Shown: piece by piece, positions 16,906 through 21,983 of the stretch | How positions within the stretch are numbered: position 1 is the stretch's first letter | How the letters are laid out: each line of letters begins with the position of its first letter | Assembly (NCBI GenBank): GCA_003049485.1 | Contig: PYST01000385.1 | Span: 8,854 to 30,836 of the forward strand | Direction: 5' to 3' | Source of the DNA: Ophioceras dolichostomum | Taxonomy: Eukaryota > Ascomycota > Sordariomycetes > Magnaporthales > Ophioceraceae | Length of the DNA: 21,983 nucleotides | Made by a program: the position numbers and the translations under genes | The notes under the pieces: model-generated | What the model was told of the DNA's origin: nothing | The model's input: only the letters and a program-made list of their open reading frames with translations | Database searches by the model: none

Positions 16906-17508
16906 ATGTTCGGCTTCGGTTCGTCGTTCCATACTCCCATCCGCCCCCTTTGCCTGCAAAGTACAAACACGTTTCCCCCATAATTACAGTCAGGACCTGC
17001 CCTAACCTGAACGCGACCAAATTTTTATAGACGAGGCAAAGCAGCAGCGAGACGAGATCTACGACGGCGAGCCGCACAAGTCGAAGCTCTCGCACGAACT
17101 GATCGCCGGCGGCGCCGCCTTCGAGGCCATGCACCTCTGGGAGAAGAAGCAGCGCGAGTCGGGCCAGCCGGTCGAGCACGCCCGCGCCAAGGAGCTGCTG
17201 GCCGCCGCCGCCGCCTTCGAGGTCGACAAGCTGGCCGAGTCTAAGGGCTGGGACTTCGTCGATCGCGAGAAGGCCAAGCACCACGCCAAGAAGCAGGCTG
17301 AGCACATGTACGACGAGCAGTATGGCAACTACGACCGATATGATCCGTATGTGGCCCCCATCTCCTGTTCCCTGAACTCATTCTCGCGCTATGTGGTCTT
17401 CGATTAGCGGCTCCCTTCTACACGTCCGCATTCAAGCCTGCTAACCCACGCCCTCTCTTTGCCCTGTTACTCAGTAACCAGCAGGAGCCTCACCAGTCCA
17501 TGCAGTAG
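16906..17508 (+). CDS. cipC: CipC-like small stress/antibiotic-response protein
   Basis: Three exons (16906-16918, 17031-17346, 17475-17508) give 120 residues, the usual family length. The family is named for concanamycin-induced protein C of Aspergillus nidulans (I believe it corresponds to DUF3759); its biochemical function is unknown. The product starts MFGFDEAKQQRDEIYDG, matching the family's MFG-(W/F)-DE start. It then carries SHELIAGGAAFEAM, EVDKLAESKGWDFVDREKAKHHAKKQAEHMYDEQYG and a YDP ending, all hallmark segments. It is mostly helical and charged, with no signal peptide or membrane segment, so probably cytosolic. A TATA box lies upstream. The gene is convergent with the cysteinyl-tRNA synthetase, 334 bases apart. 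Family identity is secure; the 13-nt first exon rests on alignment with family N termini as I remember them. Confidence 0.88.
16919..17030 (+). other. cipC intron 1 (112 nt)
   Basis: The acceptor tttttatag|acgag and the branch ctaac at 17002-17006 are good. The preferred donor ttcg|gttcgt is weak but gives MFGFDEAKQ. An alternative in-phase donor at 16961 (gtacaa) would insert 14 extra residues that the family lacks. Confidence 0.65.
17347..17474 (+). other. cipC intron 2 (128 nt, GT-AG)
   Basis: Donor gatcc|gtatgt, branch tgctaac at 17439-17445, acceptor ttactcag|taacc. The splice gives YDRYDPNQQEPHQSMQ and a stop at 17508. Reading through instead adds unrelated residues to 17407. Confidence 0.85.
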
Positions 17509-17842
17509 GCGATGGCTTAGTTGTGTGAGGAGGCCTCGATGGGGAGGTGGTAGGGCGAGGCGGGTTCTCTTTCGTACTCACGGAAAGACACGTGCCATGA
17601 CAGAAAAAAATGGGTATGTCGATGCGGAGCCAAGGCCCATAAGAGCCGGATGAACGCTACAGCCAGATTTCCTCTGTGGTCTCCTCCCTCGCACCTCTCG
17701 GTCTATTTATCGCAGGAGAAAAAGTACCAACACGGAAATATTTTGACCAACCCAAACCCAAGAAGGAATACAAAATGTGATGAAAATGATGGAATCCTCA
17801 GAAGACCCGGTGTGAACGGGGAACCATTAGCGACGGCTGGAC
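17509..17842. other. intergenic region between convergent cipC and CRS1
   Basis: The 3' regions of two convergent genes. No coding or RNA feature is seen; A-rich patches near 17735-17790 could serve 3'-end formation. Confidence 0.5.
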
Positions 17843-20592
17843 TTATGAAGCGCCGCCCATTGCCTTCTTTTTCAGATACTCGTCATGGGCCTTCTTCTGA
17901 GCCTCCCATGACTTCTTAAGCTTCTTTAACTGCGACTTGGGCACTTCGCTGCCGTCCTTCATGCGCGTCGGGACGCCGTCTGCGTCCCACTCGGCGTACC
18001 GGTCGTCGGATTTGAACATCTCGTGAGGCGGGAGCGCCGCCCTAGCGAGCCTCTCCTGTTCCTGGCGCTCCCTCTCCAGCTTGGCCTCCTCCTTGGCGCG
18101 CGCTTTGGCGGCAGCGGCAGCGGCCTTCTCCTCTCGCGCGGCAATCAGCTTAGCCGCAGGCACGAACTTGATCAGCGACGGCTGTCCATCTGGCCGGTCG
18201 TCCAGGTACACGCCGAGGTTGGTGAGATCGAAGTCGCGAATGCGGTCGCTCAGTGCCAAGATGGCCTTCTTCTGCTCCGGGGCCGCGGACGAGACGACCT
18301 TGCGCATCTCGTCGCGTACCTTGGCCACGGCGTCGAGGTAGGGATACGCCAGGCTCTCCGGATCCGACACGTCACCAGAGCTGAGCAACCGTTGGGCTTC
18401 TGCTTCCGGGCTCTGGGACGAGAGGACAGAAGCGACAGATCCAGCGAAGTCCGAAGCTGCGATCTCGACCCGCAGTTTGTCGTACACCTCCTTCGCGGCA
18501 CCGACGTCCAGTGCCGTGCCTGGCTCGGGAACCCAGCCCAGGCCGTCGTATGGCGGGCGAGCGTTGGCGTTGAGTCCGAGGATGCCCACCATCTTAGTTA
18601 TCCAGCGTGCGATCCTCTCGATGGCGACGAGGTCCGCATCAGATTTCCGGGCGCTTTGGTGGACGTTGACTTTGTTGACCAGCTCAACAATAACGCGCAG
18701 TGTGGCGGCGGTATCGAACGAGTTTGAAAGACTGGCGTGGGTGGCTTTCTTCGCCTGCTCTAGCTCGGCGAGGAGACTGTCCTTCGGTGGAGCGGCTTCT
18801 GACAGCGACAGGGACTCGATACCCGCTGGCCCTGCTGACGATGAGCCGGCCTCTTGAAGCCAGGATTTGACGTTTGTGAAGAATTGCTGGTGCGGAAGAG
18901 GGAAGTTAGCCCCCCTCCCCCCAAAAATGACCCCAAAAGCCCGAGACACGGGGAAGTAGATGCAAAAAGGAAAGGAAAGTAAATAAACATACGTTGACTG
19001 TGTTCTCCCAGCTATCGGCCTGCACCCTCAACTGGGGGGATATCTCGACGCCTTCGTTCCAACGACCCATCATGAACACAATGCGCATGTTCCTTGCCGA
19101 GTAATCAGAAGCCAGTGCGTCCTTGATGGTCTGGAAATTCTTGAGAGACTTGGACATCTTGGAACCGGAGATGGAGAGGTGGCCCATGTGAAGGAAGTAC
19201 TTGACCCACGTGTGCTCGCCCTTGCCGTGCTCGCAGTAGTAGGCCTCGCTCTGAGCAAGCTCATTGTCGTGGTGCGGAAAGGCGAGGTCGACGCCGCCAG
19301 AGTGGATGTCCATCTGGGCGCCCAGCTTGTCGGCCGCCATGACGGAGCACTCGATGTGCCACCCAGGCCGGCCGTTGCCCCACGGACTAGGCCAATACGG
19401 CTCTCCGGGTTTCGACTTCTTCCACAGGGCAAAGTCGCCAGGGGTGCGCTTCCCGCCAAGGCCCTTCGAGAGCGAGCCCTCGCCTTCCTCCTGAAGGGCC
19501 TTATCGTTGCGGCTCTCGGGTCGCAGCCGCGCGTACGTGTTGCCCTCCTTCTCAAACGAATTGATATCGAAGTACACCGAGCCCTCCGCCTCGTACGCGA
19601 AACCCTTTTTGACAATACGGTCGACGAACTCGGCGATCTGGGGGACGTACTCTGTAACCCGGGTGATGACGTCGGGTCGCAGGTTGTTCAGCGCATCCAT
19701 GTCGTCGAAGAACTCGCCCTCCATGTATTTTGTCAGGTCTGTGAAGATGGTCTGGTCGCTCGTGTCGATCGTCTCCCTGTAGAGGGAGTCGAGGTAGGGA
19801 AGGAGAATCTCGTCAGCCGGGCCGAACACGTTGCCTTCCAGGATGCCCTTCGCGGCCACGTCCATGTTGCCCAAGTGCATCTTAAGCTTGGCCTCCGCGT
19901 CGCTTGGCTTCCCCTCGCCAGAGAGGGTGCCGCCGGCCAGCACCTTGCCATAGGCGGCATCCCTTCGCTCAGCGTAAGTCTTCTCGTCTAGGCCGTCGGT
20001 CGATACGAGGAGCGGCAGATTACTCTCTGCGTATGATCTGAAGGCTGCAGCGCCAAGTTCCTGGACGTCGGACGGGCTGTATGCCTTCTTCTTCTCCAGG
20101 TCGAGCAGCCGTTGTCTTCTCGCGCGGATGATGATCTGGTACATCGAGTCCATCACGAGAGAGAGGTCAGCATGTTGTACCCACGATTGTTCCCAAACAC
20201 CCCCCGCTCCAATAATCGGCTTCCGCGAGCATGCCCACCTTGTCATCAATGTCTGTAATGTTCATAACGAAGGTTACGTCCAGCCCAAAGAAGTGCATCA
20301 AGATGCGACGGATGACGTCGGTCGAAACGTAGTTCCGCGCATGGCCTAGATGGCTCTGGTCGTAGACCGTGGGCCCGCAGGCATACCAGGACACCTTCCC
20401 CTTCTCAATGGCCTCGAAGGGCACCGAGGGCCCCGGCCGGAGAGAGTTGTGCACCCTGATAGAGGAGGAATCCATTTTTGCGCCAATGCTGCCTGCCGCA
20501 GCCGGGTTCAGGGTCGAAAGAGGGCGAAACCGTGGCAGATGCAGCGACCGAAAAGTAGCAGAAAGCCTGACGATCCTGAAAAAGGAGTGCAT
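17843..20592 (-). CDS. CRS1: cysteinyl-tRNA synthetase, probably dual mitochondrial/cytosolic
   Basis: Exons 20592-20239, 20135-18993 and 18886-17843 give 846 residues. This class I synthetase charges tRNA-Cys with cysteine. WYACGPTVY (C72) and HLGH at 81-84, the HIGH signature, lie in exon 1. WHIECS (C381) and FPHHDNE (H406, E410) complete the zinc site that selects cysteine in this family. KMSKS is intact at 444-448. A eukaryote-type insertion follows IIIRARR, and the C terminus is a Lys/Glu/Ala-rich helical extension ending KKKAMGGAS. Residues 1-39, starting MHSFFRIVRLSATFRSLHL, look like a mitochondrial presequence. Met40 is in a stronger start context and would give an 807-residue cytosolic form. 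The gene is divergent from TRM61, with a TGACTCA site in the shared promoter. Identity is secure; dual starts are inferred. Confidence 0.96.
18887..18992 (-). other. CRS1 intron 2 (106 nt, GT-AG)
   Basis: On the minus strand the donor is GTCAAC|GTATGT, the branch GCTAAC at 18910-18905 and the acceptor CGCACCAG|CAATTC. The join is in phase and gives WENTVN-QFFTNVKSWL. Without it the frame runs into a stop after low-complexity residues. Confidence 0.92.
20136..20238 (-). other. CRS1 intron 1 (103 nt, GT-AG)
   Basis: Minus-strand donor GACAAG|GTGGGC, branch GCTGAC at 20171-20166, acceptor GTACCAG|ATCATC. The join gives NITDIDDK-IIIRARR, the conserved segment of cysteinyl-tRNA synthetases, in phase 0. 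Confidence 0.93.
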
Positions 20593-20732
20593 CCAGAAAT
20601 TGAGACGTTGGGCGTTATAAGAGAAGAGAAGGAGGGGGGATGGGGGAGCTGAACGGGGCGTAAAAGAGTGTCGGTGACTGGGGCTCAGCTCTGGCAAAGT
20701 GTCAATATTGTGCACGGTTGGATGGTTGGAGT

Positions 20733-20739
20733 TGACTCA
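20733..20739. promoter_or_regulatory. Gcn4/CPC1-type site (TGACTCA)
   Basis: A perfect TGACTCA heptamer lies 141 bases upstream of the CRS1 long-form start. Gcn4 (CPC1/CpcA in filamentous fungi) binds TGA(C/G)TCA and controls amino-acid biosynthesis and many aminoacyl-tRNA synthetase genes under general or cross-pathway control. The target gene and position fit; binding is inferred. Confidence 0.6.
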
Positions 20740-20824
20740 CCAACACGAAGCTTGAGCGCCAGAGAGCTTCGTGGCGGACGAGCAAGCGCATCACGCAATT
20801 ATCAGCCCCGACAGCCACAACAAT

Positions 20825-20841
20825 GCGGGGGATATCCCCGC
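20825..20841. promoter_or_regulatory. GC-rich inverted repeat in the divergent promoter
   Basis: GCGGGG and CCCCGC face each other around GATAT; the core ggggatatcccc is a perfect 12-bp palindrome. Each arm matches the CreA/Cre1 consensus SYGGRG, and the dyad could also be a zinc-cluster (Zn2Cys6) site or a cruciform-prone element. Confidence 0.45.
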
Positions 20842-20990
20842 CAAATGTGGCGGAAGCTTCAGGTTCCACGGCGGAAGTTTTGGTCCCTAAATTTTTCATC
20901 ACTTTGAGCTTGAGTTCAATTGGACCCTGCATTTCGCTCCGACCCAGTTCCTCCATTGGTGAGGTGTCTGCCGAATCTGAAAAGGTTTGC

Positions 20991-20999
20991 ATGTGGTGA
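20991..20999 (+). promoter_or_regulatory. minimal uORF (ATG TGG TGA) before TRM61
   Basis: A two-codon Met-Trp frame ends 75 bases before the TRM61 start. It would lie in the leader if transcription begins upstream of 20991, which is not shown. Confidence 0.3.
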
Positions 21000-21074
21000 A
21001 CATTTCCCAACTTCACCGGCTCTTGGTGCCTCAAAGTCTGACGGGACCTACCAAAAGTCGCAAAACCGAACCTA

Positions 21075-21983
21075 ATGGCGGCTCCACGAATATCGCCATT
21101 CCTCCACCTGGGGTCTCAAACAAAGGCAAACTCGCTCGCGATTGTCCACCTTTCGCGCGACCGACTGCAGCCAATCTACCTCCAGGAAATAGACGGCGAA
21201 CACGATGGCTATGCCGAGGGCGCCGTGCTCAATACGCGATTCGGCTCCTTCCCGCACTCGACCTTCCTCAATGTCTCATGGGGCTCTCAGATCCGCGCCT
21301 CCGAGGTTGACACTGGGTCGAGAGGCAAAAAGCAGAAGAAGCGAAAGCGAGGCGGCCCAGGAGATGAGGCAGGCCGAGACGAGAACGGTGCTGGTACAGG
21401 CGGCGAAGGTACGGAAAACAACACCGACCAGGGCAAGGACCCCAACGAGATGGCGGGACAGAAGGGCGCAAAGAAGGCGGTAGCTGCTTCCAGCGGCTTT
21501 GTGCACATACTGGCCCCGAGCCCCGAGCTCTGGACTACGAGTCTACCACACCGGACGCAGGTCGTTTATACTCCGGACTACAGCTACATCCTCCAAAGGA
21601 TACGGGCGCGACCGGGCAGCAAACTGATCGAGGCCGGCGCTGGCAGTGGCAGCTTTACCCACGCGTCAGCTAGGGCAGTCTATAACGGCGTTGCGGAGGG
21701 TGGTCAGCCTGGTGCGGCCAAGGGCAAGGTTTTCAGCTTCGAGTTCAACGAGATGCGGTACAAAACGATGTGCTCCGAGATCACAGCACACGGGCTAGAC
21801 GACGTCGTCCATATCACGCACAGGGACGTCTACAGGGGTGGTTTCCTGGTCGACGGCCGGAGCCCTGGCGCGGACGCCGTTTTCCTCGACTTGCCGGCTC
21901 CGTGGGAAGCTCTGCCTCATCTGGCACGTCGGAGGCTCAGGGCCGCGGAAGAAGACGCAGATACCAGGGGCGGAGGAGGGGGC
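21075..21983 (+). CDS. TRM61: tRNA (adenine-58-N1)-methyltransferase catalytic subunit, partial
   Basis: The frame opens at the ATG at 21075 and runs off the window edge after 303 codons, so the C terminus is missing. Trm61 (Gcd14 in yeast) is the SAM-binding catalytic partner of Trm6; the complex makes m1A58 in tRNAs, including initiator tRNA-Met, in the nucleus. Residues 1-70 form the N-terminal beta domain. A Lys/Arg/Gly-rich insertion at about 80-135 looks disordered and could aid nuclear entry or tRNA binding. LWTTSLPHRTQVVYTPDYSY is a family segment, EAGAGSGS at 186-193 is SAM motif I, FEFNEMR holds the acidic residue of motif II, and DLPAPWEAL from D272 is the catalytic motif. The last residues seen (RGGGGG) begin another low-complexity insertion. 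No intron is apparent in the visible part. Confidence 0.93.
   Translation, partial: MAAPRISPFLHLGSQTKANSLAIVHLSRDRLQPIYLQEIDGEHDGYAEGAVLNTRFGSFPHSTFLNVSWGSQIRASEVDTGSRGKKQKKRKRGGPGDEAGRDENGAGTGGEGTENNTDQGKDPNEMAGQKGAKKAVAASSGFVHILAPSPELWTTSLPHRTQVVYTPDYSYILQRIRARPGSKLIEAGAGSGSFTHASARAVYNGVAEGGQPGAAKGKVFSFEFNEMRYKTMCSEITAHGLDDVVHITHRDVYRGGFLVDGRSPGADAVFLDLPAPWEALPHLARRRLRAAEEDADTRGGGGG

Larger units (their letters stand above)
20593..21074. promoter_or_regulatory. divergent CRS1/TRM61 promoter
   Basis: This 482-bp region separates two head-to-head starts and must hold both promoters and leaders. It contains a perfect TGACTCA, a GC-rich inverted repeat, three GGCGGA(A/C)G motifs (20773-20780, 20849-20856, 20870-20877) and a minimal uORF before TRM61. 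No TATA box is evident near either start, as is usual for housekeeping genes. Confidence 0.6.

Noticed and set aside
16961..17030. Shorter cipC intron with donor GTACAA
   Set aside because: It keeps phase but inserts 14 residues absent from the family N terminus; kept only as an alternative.
17347..17407. Read-through end of cipC exon 2
   Set aside because: Adds residues foreign to the family; a strong GTATGT donor at 17347 and a clear acceptor at 17474 give the proper YDPNQQ end.
18906..18992. Low-complexity C-terminal end of the CRS1 exon 2 frame
   Set aside because: It is intron sequence; splicing to QFFTNVKSWL restores the family.

Overview
The window reads as nuclear DNA of a filamentous ascomycete (Pezizomycotina, probably Sordariomycetes). 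The support is GC-rich coding DNA, short introns of 85-112 nt with CTAAC or CTGAC branch sites, a CipC-family gene (a family typical of filamentous fungi), and long promoters with pyrimidine-rich leaders. The species cannot be named from the sequence alone. The 20-G run at the very start looks like a contig edge or assembly artefact.

Layout. (1) 584-2210, plus: TAF6, a TFIID/SAGA histone-fold subunit, one intron. (2) 2897-3548, minus and convergent with TAF6: SDH3, the cytochrome b subunit of mitochondrial complex II, whose true start needs a 40-nt first exon and a GC-AG intron. (3) 3549-8426: a gene-poor stretch of 4.9 kb. It holds the SDH3 promoter, two candidate small single-pass membrane proteins (5858-6070 and 6486-6716), and the promoter and uATG-rich leader of the next gene. 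(4) 8427-15059, plus: one intronless 6.6-kb ORF for a 2210-residue, Pro/Gln/Ser-rich, apparently disordered protein with an N-terminal WW domain. (5) 15060-16905: intergenic. (6) 16906-17508, plus: a CipC-like small protein in three exons, the first only 13 nt. (7) 17843-20592, minus: cysteinyl-tRNA synthetase in three exons, with two in-frame starts that fit mitochondrial and cytosolic forms. (8) 21075 to the window end, plus, partial: TRM61, the catalytic subunit of the tRNA m1A58 methyltransferase, divergent from the synthetase across a 482-bp shared promoter.

How the genes relate. Most are housekeeping genes for transcription, respiration, tRNA charging and tRNA modification. They form no cluster, and I see no mobile element, secondary-metabolite cluster, CRISPR array or recognisable tRNA gene. 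The clearest functional link is the head-to-head CRS1/TRM61 pair, which carries a perfect Gcn4/CPC1-type site and a GC-rich inverted repeat.

The best candidate for undescribed biology is the giant WW protein: one WW domain at the extreme N terminus, about 2 kb-scale low-complexity sequence, several short recurrent motifs, a basic aromatic island and a distinctive C-terminal tail, a layout that suggests a scaffold. The pair of small membrane ORFs comes second. Exon boundaries were derived from splice signals and family alignment by eye, not from transcripts.
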